A stretch of 64,000 bases of DNA from Streptomyces sp. NBC_01314 (lineage in GTDB: Bacteria > Actinomycetota > Actinomycetes > Streptomycetales > Streptomycetaceae). Positions within the stretch are counted from its first letter, which is position 1; each line of letters starts with the position of its first letter. The stretch is taken from contig NZ_CP108394.1 of assembly GCF_041435215.1 (NCBI RefSeq), positions 1,116,001-1,180,000 on the forward strand. The letters run 5' to 3'. Made by a program: the position numbers and the translations under genes. Below the pieces are notes generated by a model. That model was not told where the DNA came from and did no database searches. It saw only the letters and a list, made by a program, of their open reading frames with translations. This document shows, piece after piece, positions 25,989 to 34,262 of the stretch.

Positions 25989-27992
25989 TCAGGAGCCGAT
26001 GGACATGGGCGATCCGTAGCGTGAGGCCCGTCCGCGCTGCTGTTCCTCCTGCTGCTCCCGCAGCCTCGCATGCGTCTCGCGGAGCTTGTTGCGCACGTTG
26101 TTGTGGAGGCTGGTGAACTCCGACTCGGTGATGGTGCCGCGCTGCCCGTCCATGATCTGCCGGTGCACCGTCCCGCCCACGGAGGGCGCCCTGTCCACCG
26201 CGGAGCTGCGGGCACCGCGACCGGGGTCCTCGACGATGTCGATCATGAAGCTGATCCAGTTCGCCCGGTGGTAGGGACCGCCCGGTACGGCCGGCGACGC
26301 GGCCTCGGTCCGTTCGAGGAGCGCCTCGACGGTCAGCCGGATCGCGTAGCCGAGCCCGAGGAACCGGGCCCGGTAGTCCCGCAGTGCCGTCTCCATGGCC
26401 AGCTGTTCCGTGTTGACCGCGTTGGTGCCGACGACCAGGTTGCGGAACTCGGTGGGGCCGTTGTCGCCGTCGCCGATGAGATGGCACCACTCGTGCGAGG
26501 CGCGCCGCCCCGCCGCACCCCCGCGGCCGGTCGTCGGCATCAGGCTGTGCGCGGCCATGCTGCCCATCGCCGCCGCCGGGTTGCGCCCGGCACTCTGGCG
26601 GTCCACCGACGGCGGTTTGGACACCCTGACCTGCCTTCGGAGCTTCCCCCGCCCGTCCTCCTCGGCCTGGTTGGCCATGGCGTCGAAGCCTTGCCTGCTC
26701 AAGAATCGGCGGCTGTTGTTGGACGTTCCGTCCCCGTAGGTGAAGCTGGGGTCGACGATGGCACGCTTGTAGAAGACGAAGGGCTCGCTCGGGTCGGTGG
26801 GCAGTTGCACGAGCCCGGTGGTGTCGCCGACGCGGTCGTCCTCGTCCAGTCTCCGTTGCCCGGCCAGGGCCTCGAGGTCCTCATGGCCCGCGTACGCCGG
26901 GTTGATGTCCCAGTAGTCGCCGAACCGGTAGGTCCGTCCCATCGAGCGACCGCCCGACCCCTTCGGGGTCATCCGGACGATACGGAAGGACCGATCGGGG
27001 TCGATCAGCGTGGGACTGCGCTGGGCATCGCTGTTGATCAGCTCCACGCGGTAGACGTAGAACGAGGTCTGGTACTCGACCTCCCAGCTGTCCTGCAGGG
27101 TGCCGCCCCGGCGGCTCGCCGAGGCCCTGGGCAGAGCAGCGGTGCGTTCGACGCGCAGCGCGTCCGTCCCGTAGCCCCGGCGCTGCCCGGAGTAGGCGCG
27201 ATCCGGTACCTCCACGAGGTGACCGTCGGCGTCGAACTCCTCGTCCGGTACCCACATCGCGACGAGGTCGGCGAGTTGGTCGCGCTGGTCTTCCTGCGCG
27301 GCCGCGGTGGCGCGCAGCGGCATCCGCTGCACCGCCGTTCCCGGTTCGGACGCGTGCCCGTGTCCCGCGTGCCCCTCCGGTTCGTGTCCCGCGTGTGCGG
27401 GCGGGGCGCCGCCCAGGACACGTGTGGCCTGTTCCTCGGCCTCACGTTCGAAGCGGTCGCCCGGGTCGGACACCCGCACCCCGTCTCCCCGGTCGGAGCC
27501 GGCGACCGGGCCCGAGCGCTGCTGGATCACATGGGTCAGCTCGTGGGCGAGCGTGTGCCGGTCGGCGCCGCTCTCGCCGATGACGACATGGCTGCCCGCG
27601 GTGTAGGCGCGGGCTCCGAGAGCGGCAGCGGACTCCTGTGCCGCGCGGTCCGTGTGCAGGCGTACGTCGGAGAAGTCGGCCTCGAAACGGGCCTCCATGT
27701 CGGTGCGGGTCGCGGGGTCGAGCGGCTGTCCGGCGCCGCGCAGCGCGTCCTGCACCGATCGCTGGACGGACGTCCGCTCCGTTTCCCGGTCCGCGGCGCG
27801 CTCCCGCTGGATGGCCTGTCCGAGGGCGGCGTTCCCGGCGAGACGCTGGAGGGCGAGCAGCCGCGCGGGGTCCGAGGAGCCCACCCGGCCGGCGGCCGGC
27901 AGCCGACCGGCGGGAGACGGGAGGGCGGGCCGGGCCGAGCGGGAACCCTTGCGGGGCTGTTCCTCTTCACGAGGTGCGCGCTGTGCTGCCAT
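25989..27992 (-). CDS. DUF4157 protein with nuclease-like C-terminal region (toxin/effector candidate)
   Basis: This 667-aa protein carries a DUF4157 metallopeptidase-like domain at about residues 95-185. It is recognised by LDPATRTDMEARFEADFSDVR (named by its FSDVRLHTD core), YTAGSHVVIGE and TLAHELTHVIQQR with the HExxH zinc motif. A long middle follows, then a C-terminal block SHEWCHLIGDGD...NLVVGTNAVNTEQLAME that looks like an HNH-type nuclease fold (His-His-Asn). DUF4157 is frequent in effectors linked to extracellular contractile injection systems. No signal peptide is seen. ATG at 27992 follows GGGAGAG; the frame extends to 28106. No injection-system genes are in the window. Confidence 0.75.
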   Translation of the reverse strand: MAAQRAPREEEQPRKGSRSARPALPSPAGRLPAAGRVGSSDPARLLALQRLAGNAALGQAIQRERAADRETERTSVQRSVQDALRGAGQPLDPATRTDMEARFEADFSDVRLHTDRAAQESAAALGARAYTAGSHVVIGESGADRHTLAHELTHVIQQRSGPVAGSDRGDGVRVSDPGDRFEREAEEQATRVLGGAPPAHAGHEPEGHAGHGHASEPGTAVQRMPLRATAAAQEDQRDQLADLVAMWVPDEEFDADGHLVEVPDRAYSGQRRGYGTDALRVERTAALPRASASRRGGTLQDSWEVEYQTSFYVYRVELINSDAQRSPTLIDPDRSFRIVRMTPKGSGGRSMGRTYRFGDYWDINPAYAGHEDLEALAGQRRLDEDDRVGDTTGLVQLPTDPSEPFVFYKRAIVDPSFTYGDGTSNNSRRFLSRQGFDAMANQAEEDGRGKLRRQVRVSKPPSVDRQSAGRNPAAAMGSMAAHSLMPTTGRGGAAGRRASHEWCHLIGDGDNGPTEFRNLVVGTNAVNTEQLAMETALRDYRARFLGLGYAIRLTVEALLERTEAASPAVPGGPYHRANWISFMIDIVEDPGRGARSSAVDRAPSVGGTVHRQIMDGQRGTITESEFTSLHNNVRNKLRETHARLREQQEEQQRGRASRYGSPMSIGS

Positions 27993-28140
27993 CGACTCTC
28001 CCGACCCGCACGGATATGACGTTCCGTCATCGTTTTCCGGAGGGCCCGCCCCGTGAAGAGACCTTCGGCCAGGAATTCGCGCAGACCTGGTACGGGGACG
28101 AGGCACCGCATCGTCGCCCCTTGCCCAGGCTCGTCACCGG

Positions 28141-28545
28141 TCAGGCGGGAGCGGGCCGCTCGGTGTCGGGTCGGGTTCGGGTGCGTCCCCATGCCGTGGC
28201 GGAGACGGAGAGGACGGAGAGGAGGACGAGGGAGGCCAGGAGCAGGACCGTGGTGGGCAGGCGCAGCAGGGCGTTGCGTACCAGCGCGGGCAGGACCGCG
28301 GGCAGGAGATGGTGGCGCAGGAGGTAGGAGGGGCCCGCTCCGAAGGAGATCGACGCGAGCAGGTGGCCGCTGGCCCGTTCCTGTTCCAGCAGGGCGGCTG
28401 CCTGGGCGGCGTACGGGGTCCAGGCCACCACGCACGCGGCGCCCCAGACCGACGGTCCGGTCACCGCGGTCGTGAGCAGTCCGGGGAGGCCGGCCGGCAG
28501 CGTCCCCACGGCCGAGGTGCACGACACGACACAGCCCACCCACAC
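28141..28545 (-). pseudogene. Truncated ABC transporter permease (DppC-like C-terminal fragment)
   Basis: The 134-codon frame encodes only the last part of a binding-protein-dependent permease. It has a hydrophobic helix (VWGAACVVAWTPYAAQAAAL), then an EAA-like loop (GAGPSYLLRHHLLPAVLPAL) and a final helix TTVLLLASLVLLSVL. This matches the C-terminus of DppC/OppC-type permeases, which normally run to about 280-300 residues. The N-terminal helices are absent and the upstream sequence instead holds a fragment of a different ABC gene. Confidence 0.65.
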
Positions 28546-28597
28546 TCACTCCCGCCCACCAGAACGCTCTTGAACGCACTCCAACGCCAGCAGTTCC

Positions 28598-28755
28598 AAA
28601 CCCCCGCCTCGGCCAGGGTCGGCACCACCGGGTTGTCGAGGACGAGGATGTCCGCGGAGTTGTCCTGCTGCGCCGCCAGCAGTGCCTTGTCCGACAGGTC
28701 GCTGGTGTCGAAGGCGGTCCGCTTGATCTTCGCTCCGGCCTCGATCACCCCTGAG
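28598..28755 (-). pseudogene. Fragment of an extracellular sugar-binding protein (family 1)
   Basis: Reading down from 28755 the sequence gives PDRISGVIEAGAKIKRTAFD, then TSDLSDKALLAAQQDNSADI and LVLDNPVVPTLAEAG. These are typical N-proximal motifs of family-1 solute-binding proteins. It has no signal peptide upstream, where the LacI gene ends at 28762, and similarity stops at about 28600, where unrelated sequence begins. It is a remnant of about 50 codons, and what remains points to a lost sugar ABC operon next to the LacI gene. Confidence 0.6.
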
Positions 28756-28761
28756 ATGCGG

Positions 28762-29808
28762 TCAGGGTGTTGTGCCGGACCCGGTGTCCGCGATGGGTGG
28801 GACTCCGGCGGGCCCGGTGCTGGCCCGCAGTGAGATCGGCGGGGCCAGCAGGTGGTGCCGGGGCTGCGCGTCGGGATGGTCGAGCCGCTCCACCAGCAGT
28901 TCGACAGCGAGGCGGCCCATCTCGGCCGCCGGTACGTCCGCTGCGGTGAGCTGCGGGGTCACCGTCTCCGCCCACCTGCTGGCCACGACCCCGGTGACGG
29001 AGAAGTCGCGCGGCACATGACGGTCGGCCTGGGCCAGCCCCCGGTAGAGGCCGCCGAGCGCTGCCTCGTTCAGCGTGACCAGGGCCGTGGTGGCCGGGTC
29101 GTCGTGCAGAATCCGCCGCACACAGTCCTGACCCGAGGCGGCGTCGTCACCGCAGCAGTACGTCCGGACCGTCAGCCCGCGCTCGGCCGCGGCCTTGGTG
29201 AAACCGTCCAGGCCCCGGTGCGCGGACTCGTATCCGGCCCGCAGCAGCTGCTCGGGCCGGTTGACGAAGGCGACCCGGCGGTGGCCGAGATCCGCCAGGT
29301 GGTGCACGCAGGCCGCCGCCAGGGCCGTGTGGTCCAGGCCCACCCACCAACCGCCTTCCGGGCGAGCGGTGCGGCCGATGGTGACGGAGGGGAAGTCCAG
29401 GGCGGTGAGGTGGTCCACCCGGTCGTCCTCCAGCCTGATCTCCATCAGGATCGCGCCGTCGACCCGCCGCTCCCCCAGCATCCGCTGGAAGGAACGGTCG
29501 CTGTCCACGCCACTGGGGGACAGCAGCACGTCGTAGTCGTAGGCCGCGGCGGCCTCCACGACGCTGCCGATGAAGTCCAGCTGCATGCCGGTGTAGTGGT
29601 TGCCGGCCGGTGGGAAGACCAGGCCGATCGTGCTGGTCCGGCCGTTGGCCAGGGCGCGGGCGCTGGCACTGGGCCGGTAGCCCAGCTCGTCGACGACCCG
29701 CTGGATCCTCCGGCGTGTGTCCTCCGAGACCGGGCGCTTGCCGCTCAGCGCGTAGGACACGGTGCTGCGCGAGACACCGGCCCGCCGCGCGATCTCACCG
29801 ATGTTCAC
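28762..29808 (-). CDS. LacI-family transcriptional regulator
   Basis: This 348-aa repressor has the N-terminal LacI helix-turn-helix NIGEIARRAGVSRSTVSYAL, the hinge region YRPSASARALANGRT, and a periplasmic-binding-like sensor domain (TIGLVFPPAGNHYTG through FSVTGVVASRW). GTG at 29808 is chosen because CAAGGAG lies 7 nt upstream and the HTH then starts at residue 2. It is divergent from the glycosidase at 30261. Three copies of CGAACCGGTTCG lie between them, one over each promoter start, so autoregulation plus control of the glycosidase is likely. Confidence 0.92.
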   Translation of the reverse strand: MNIGEIARRAGVSRSTVSYALSGKRPVSEDTRRRIQRVVDELGYRPSASARALANGRTSTIGLVFPPAGNHYTGMQLDFIGSVVEAAAAYDYDVLLSPSGVDSDRSFQRMLGERRVDGAILMEIRLEDDRVDHLTALDFPSVTIGRTARPEGGWWVGLDHTALAAACVHHLADLGHRRVAFVNRPEQLLRAGYESAHRGLDGFTKAAAERGLTVRTYCCGDDAASGQDCVRRILHDDPATTALVTLNEAALGGLYRGLAQADRHVPRDFSVTGVVASRWAETVTPQLTAADVPAAEMGRLAVELLVERLDHPDAQPRHHLLAPPISLRASTGPAGVPPIADTGSGTTP

Positions 29809-29831
29809 GCCGACTCCTTGCTTGAACTCCT

Positions 29832-29843
29832 CGAACCGGTTCG
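29832..29843. promoter_or_regulatory. LacI operator O1 (CGAACCGGTTCG)
   Basis: A perfect 12-bp palindrome with the central CCGG, 24 bp before the regulator's start codon, inside its 5' leader. It is identical to the two others upstream. Confidence 0.75.
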
Positions 29844-29914
29844 GAACCTCCGAAGAGAGTACCGCCCGGCGTTCGCGAGGGAGTGGGACGGCACGAGGGG
29901 CGCTCACCGGTCGT

Positions 29915-29964
29915 CGAACCGGTTCGCATGAAGTGAAGGTAGAAACTGCCGGAGCACCTGTCAA
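29915..29964 (-). promoter_or_regulatory. lacI-type regulator promoter with operator O2
   Basis: On the minus strand TTGACA (29964-29959) and TACCTT (29941-29936) are 17 bases apart, close to the vegetative consensus. The palindrome CGAACCGGTTCG (29915-29926) begins about 10 bases downstream of the -10, over the expected start site, as for a repressor. It sits in the 452-bp divergent region 29809-30260. Confidence 0.75.
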
Positions 29965-30025
29965 CACCCTGTCCGCACACTCGTGATCCCTACAAAGGGC
30001 CCGGAAATCCTTTGGGTTGGAGGGA

Positions 30026-30069
30026 TTGCTGGTCGGGTGTCCCGGTGCTAGCTTCGCCGAACCGGTTCG
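30026..30069 (+). promoter_or_regulatory. Glycosidase promoter with operator O3
   Basis: TTGCTG (30026-30031) and TAGCTT (30049-30054) are separated by 17 bases. CGAACCGGTTCG (30058-30069) follows immediately and would cover the start site. O2 and O3 are each followed on the plus strand by the same ATGAAGTGA word, so the repeat extends beyond the palindrome. Confidence 0.75.
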
Positions 30070-30260
30070 ATGAAGTGATCCTTCCGGCACCCGTGCGGGC
30101 CGCTCCGCGCGCCCCGGACCACTTACGCGCCGCCTCATCGGTCACGGCACGTGGACGAGCGACCGACCGAGGTGGACCGACGCGTGGACGAACAGCCGCC
30201 CGAGGTGGACCGACCGGCACCCCGTCACCCGAGGATTCCCGAGGATTGAGGACGCGATCC

Positions 30261-33200
30261 ATGCCATCCGCTGACAGATCCGCCCGGCGCCGAGCACCCG
30301 CCGCCGTGGCCCTGACGCTCGGCGCGGGCCTGCTGGCCGCACCCGCCCTCCCCGCGCAGGCGGCCGAGACGCCCCAGCCCGCCGCCCGCTACACCTTCGA
30401 CGAGGACGACCTCGCCTCCGGCCGGATCACCGACAGCTCGGGCAACGGCCTGACGGCGACCCTGGTGAACGGCTCCACCGCCCGGTCCGTCGCCGGCCCC
30501 GACGGCGGCACGGCACTGGCCCTGCCCGGCGGAGCGCCCACCTCCGACGGCGCGTACGTCCGGCTGCCGCGCGAAGTGCTCGGCGACGCGAGCGACCTGA
30601 CGGTCTCCGCCCGCGTGAAGTGGAGCGGCGACAGGTCGTCCTGGCAGCGGATCTTCGACCTGGGCACCAACACGACCAAGTACCTCTTCGCCACCCCGTA
30701 CGGCGGCGACGGACTGTTGCGCACGGCCGTCACCACCGGTGGCGGAGGCGCGGAAGCACAGGTCGACGGGTACGCGATGCTTCCCGCCGACGCGTGGAAG
30801 ACCGTCACCGTCACCCTCGACACCTCCGCCGGCCAGGTCACCACCTACCTCGACGGCGTGGCGGTCTCCTCCGCCGAGACCGGGGTCAGGGCGAAGGACC
30901 TGCTGGACGGTTCGGCCACGGCCGCCGGTTTCATCGGCAAGTCCTTCTGGCCGGATCCGCTGCTCAAGGGCGCGATCGACGACTTCGCCGTGTGGCACTC
31001 GGCACTCAGCCCCGAACAGGTCGCCGGTACCGTCGGTGACGTGCCGACCGTCCAGGAGCCCTCGAAGACGTCCTTCGAGGTCCGCACCACTACCGGAACC
31101 GCCCCTTCCCTCCCCGCCGCCGTCCGCTCGTCCTTCTCCGACGGCTACGACCGCGACACCCCGGTCACCTGGGACGCCGTCCCGTCCGAGAAGTACGAGC
31201 GGCCGGGGACGTTCACCGTGGCGGGGACCGCGGCCGGGCGTGCCGTGAAGGCGACCGTCACGGTGGTCCGCGAGGGGCAGCTCACCGTCGACCTCGGCTC
31301 GGACACCGGCGCGTTCCACGGCGGCGCCTCCGGCACCCTCTACGGCGTGTACGGACCGGACGTCCCCACCAACAACCTCATGGAGGGCATGGGCCTGCGC
31401 ACGGTCTCCACGAAGGCGCAGGACGGCCCGCAGCACCCGGGGGCCGACGCGCTGGAGGTGGTGAAGCCGCTGGCCGACTCCACCGACGGTGATGTGTACA
31501 TCTACATGACCGACATCCATCGCGGCTTCCCGTACCAGTGGCCGGGCGACACCCCCGAGGAGAAGACCGAGCTCTACAAGGAGAAGATCGCCGAGCAGGT
31601 CGACCAGGTCCTGCAACTGCCCGAGAAGTACCAGGACAACATCGTCTTCGTACCGTTCAACGAGCCCGAGGGCAACATGTTCGGCACCGGCGAGTGGAGC
31701 TACGACCGGGTCAGCTGGCTCACCGACCCGGACGACTTCTTCGCCGCCTGGGACGACGCCTACCGGCTCATCCGGGGCAGGATGCCCAGCGCCCGCATCG
31801 CCGGCCCCAACACCAGCGTTCTGTACGACCAGGTGAAGGGTTTCCTCACGCACACCCTGGCCGCCGACACCCTCCCCGACGTCATCACCTGGCACGAGCT
31901 GAGCCACCCGGAGGCGGTGCGCGAGAGCGTCGCCAAGTACCGGGCGTGGGAGAAGGAGTTGTTCGAGGGCACCGACAACGAAGGCACCGAACTCCCCGTC
32001 AACATCAACGAGTACGCCTTCAACTACCACACCTCCGTCCCCGGCCAGATGATCCAGTGGGTGTCCGCGATCGAGGAGTCCAAGGTGGACGCCGACATCG
32101 CGTACTGGAACATCGACGGCAACCTCTCCGACTCCGCGGTGCAGTCGGGCCGAGGCAACGGACAGTGGTGGCTGCTGAACTCGTACGCCTCGATGAGCGG
32201 GCACACGGTGGAAGTGACCCCGCCGTTCCCCGGCGAGAACTACACCATGCAGGGCGTCGCCACACTCGACGCGAAGAGAAAGCAGGCCCGGCTGATCTTC
32301 GGCGGGTCCACCGGCAAGGGCCACATCACCTTCGCGGGCATCCCGGAGAAACTCTTCGGGAAACGCGTGCACGCGTGGGTGCGGGAGATCGAGTGGAGCG
32401 GACAGGTCGGCGACTCCTCCGGCCCGAAGCTGCTCACCGAGACGGATCTGAGGGTCGGCGCCGACGGCACGGTCGTCGTCGGCTTCGGCGACGGACTCGG
32501 CGACGGCGGACTGCCGGCGCTGAAGGAGTCGTCGGCGTACGAGATCGTCCTCAGCCCGGCCGGGAAGGCGAAGCGCACCCAGTCCCCGCCCGCGTCCTGG
32601 CAGGCGTCGTACGAGGCGGAGGACGCCCCCCACACCGGGTCCGGCTACTCGAAGAACGGTCCGGAGGGCTCCCCGCGCGATGTGTCGAAGTTCTACACCT
32701 CCGGCGGCTACGACGTGGGGGGCCTGCGCACCGGTTCGGACGTCACCCTCGACTTCACGGTGGACGTGCCCGAGGACGGCACGTACGACCTGAGTGTCTT
32801 CGCCAACTCCCTCAACACCTTCGACAAGGTGAAGGAGCAGGGCCCCACCAATGTCTTCCTGCGGGTGGACGGCGCGGCGGACAGCGAGCAGGAGCTGCAC
32901 CTGCCGCTCGGCTACAAGTGGGTGGTGTGGGACCACACCGACACGAAAGTGAACCTCACCAGGGGCAGGCACACCCTGACGCTCGCCGCGAAGAGCCTCG
33001 ACGGCACACGAGCCACGGCGGGTGACGCCATCGTCGACCGTCTCACCCTCTCCCTTCCCGAGGCTTCGGCCGCCACCCAGGTGTACGAGGGCGAGCTGGC
33101 CTGGCCGGCCGGCGGGGCACAGCCCGTGTACGACCTGCCGAAGCGGGCCGGAACCCCCGCCACCGGCTCGGGCGCGGTCCGGCTCGCGAAGGGCCAGACC

Positions 33201-33935
33201 GCCACGTTCTGGGTCTACTCCCCCGCGGACCGCGAGGCGACCCTCAGGGTCGACACCCTCGGCGCGGCGAACGCCCGGCTCTCCGTCAACGGGCACGACG
33301 TCCTGCGCCTGGCCAGGAACAGGAGCAGCGTGGCCGTCTCCCTGTCGGGCGGTGTCAACAAGGTGACGGTCACCGGAGGTTCGGCCACCACCCTCGTCGA
33401 CCGTCTCACGGTCACGCCGACAGAGGGCACGCTCCCGGCGCGTACGTACGAGGCGAAGGACGCGAAGCTCGCGGGCTCGGCCACGCTCACCCCGCTCTCC
33501 CTGGCCACCGGCGGGACGGCGATCACCGGGATCGGCGGCGACCCGGGCAACGGCAACACGGCGACCTTCAGCGTCACCGCGGACCGGGCCGGCCTGTACG
33601 CGTTGCGCATCCGCTACTCCAACCCCGAGCAGTCCGAGGCCACCCACTACAACCCGGACCCGCTTGCCCGCCACGCCGACATCACCGTCAACGGCGGCGA
33701 GCCGCGGCGCGTCGGCTTCCCGCACAGCTTCCACCGCAACAACTTCTGGGAGCTGACCGTCCCGGTCCACCTCAGGAAGGGCCGGAACACCGTCGCACTC
33801 AGCTCCGAGGAACTGCCGAACTTCGACGGCACCACCTACGCCTCGGACACCTTCCCCGGGGTCCTGCTCCGTTCCCGCGACGCTCCACTGATCGACCGGA
33901 TCACCGTGGCGCCGTACGCACGGGAGCCGCGATGA
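30261..33935 (+). CDS. Large secreted modular glycosidase (LamG-like, GH39-like barrel, C-terminal CBM modules)
   Basis: This 1224-aa exported protein starts with a signal peptide (RSARRRAPAAVALTLG..., cleavage after QAAE). A LamG-like jellyroll follows (about residues 45-250, ending DDFAVWHSALSPEQV), then a bacterial Ig-like segment (to about 345). The catalytic TIM barrel resembles clan GH-A/GH39, with FNEPEG (Glu468, acid/base candidate) and NINEYAF (Glu584, nucleophile candidate). The C-terminal half has two or three CBM6/35-like beta-sandwiches, each opening with YEAEDAP, YEGELAW or YEAKDAK. The substrate is not known. The LacI gene controls it, and a strong terminator follows. Confidence 0.82.
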   Translation: MPSADRSARRRAPAAVALTLGAGLLAAPALPAQAAETPQPAARYTFDEDDLASGRITDSSGNGLTATLVNGSTARSVAGPDGGTALALPGGAPTSDGAYVRLPREVLGDASDLTVSARVKWSGDRSSWQRIFDLGTNTTKYLFATPYGGDGLLRTAVTTGGGGAEAQVDGYAMLPADAWKTVTVTLDTSAGQVTTYLDGVAVSSAETGVRAKDLLDGSATAAGFIGKSFWPDPLLKGAIDDFAVWHSALSPEQVAGTVGDVPTVQEPSKTSFEVRTTTGTAPSLPAAVRSSFSDGYDRDTPVTWDAVPSEKYERPGTFTVAGTAAGRAVKATVTVVREGQLTVDLGSDTGAFHGGASGTLYGVYGPDVPTNNLMEGMGLRTVSTKAQDGPQHPGADALEVVKPLADSTDGDVYIYMTDIHRGFPYQWPGDTPEEKTELYKEKIAEQVDQVLQLPEKYQDNIVFVPFNEPEGNMFGTGEWSYDRVSWLTDPDDFFAAWDDAYRLIRGRMPSARIAGPNTSVLYDQVKGFLTHTLAADTLPDVITWHELSHPEAVRESVAKYRAWEKELFEGTDNEGTELPVNINEYAFNYHTSVPGQMIQWVSAIEESKVDADIAYWNIDGNLSDSAVQSGRGNGQWWLLNSYASMSGHTVEVTPPFPGENYTMQGVATLDAKRKQARLIFGGSTGKGHITFAGIPEKLFGKRVHAWVREIEWSGQVGDSSGPKLLTETDLRVGADGTVVVGFGDGLGDGGLPALKESSAYEIVLSPAGKAKRTQSPPASWQASYEAEDAPHTGSGYSKNGPEGSPRDVSKFYTSGGYDVGGLRTGSDVTLDFTVDVPEDGTYDLSVFANSLNTFDKVKEQGPTNVFLRVDGAADSEQELHLPLGYKWVVWDHTDTKVNLTRGRHTLTLAAKSLDGTRATAGDAIVDRLTLSLPEASAATQVYEGELAWPAGGAQPVYDLPKRAGTPATGSGAVRLAKGQTATFWVYSPADREATLRVDTLGAANARLSVNGHDVLRLARNRSSVAVSLSGGVNKVTVTGGSATTLVDRLTVTPTEGTLPARTYEAKDAKLAGSATLTPLSLATGGTAITGIGGDPGNGNTATFSVTADRAGLYALRIRYSNPEQSEATHYNPDPLARHADITVNGGEPRRVGFPHSFHRNNFWELTVPVHLRKGRNTVALSSEELPNFDGTTYASDTFPGVLLRSRDAPLIDRITVAPYAREPR

Positions 33936-33941
33936 GCTGAA

Positions 33942-33989
33942 CAGCGAGGCGCCCGGTCCGTCACGGTCGACGGGCCGGGCGCTTCGCTG
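33942..33989. terminator. Strong terminator after the glycosidase gene
   Basis: Arms of 21 nt (33942-33962 and 33969-33989) pair with two mismatches around a 6-nt loop, 7 bp after the stop codon. The rest of the gap, 33990-34170, shows nothing recognisable. Confidence 0.8.
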
Positions 33990-34170
33990 TGTCCCGCCGA
34001 CCGAGATCATCGACCCGGCAGGCAACCGCCTGCGGCTGCCCGGTGCGCGACCTCGACGGAATCGTCCGCATCCGGAACGTGGGTCGCGGCCGACCTCGAC
34101 GAGGGCAGGGCCCGGCTCGGGCAGTGCCGACGCATCGCGTCGGCGGGGAGTCGGTTCCGCGTCGACGCCC

Positions 34171-34233
34171 TTGACCGGACCCCCGACCTCTTGGACCATG
34201 TTGCGTATCGCTCGACAAGTTGCTCAATACGCA
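34171..34233 (+). promoter_or_regulatory. glyA promoter and IclR-type operator (site A)
   Basis: TTGACC (34171-34176), 17 bases, then GACCAT (34194-34199) is followed directly by TTGCGTATCGCTC. The inverted pair TGCGTAT (34202-34208) and ATACGCA (34227-34233) is separated by 18 bases. The same elements at the same distances occur before purU (site B), with an identical 17-base core GACCATGTTGCGTATCG. Confidence 0.75.
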
Positions 34234-34262
34234 CCGCCGGCTGAGATGACGAGGTCGTTCGC

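Noticed and set aside
30225..34199. A long minus-strand open frame antisense to the glycosidase.
   Set aside because: Such antisense frames are expected in high-GC genes, its translation has no domain, and the plus-strand product has a signal peptide, domains and a terminator.
34171..34262. glyA leader considered as a glycine or THF riboswitch.
   Set aside because: From the predicted start site to the ATG only about 57 bases remain, with no paired helices of those riboswitches visible. The conserved element is a DNA inverted repeat.
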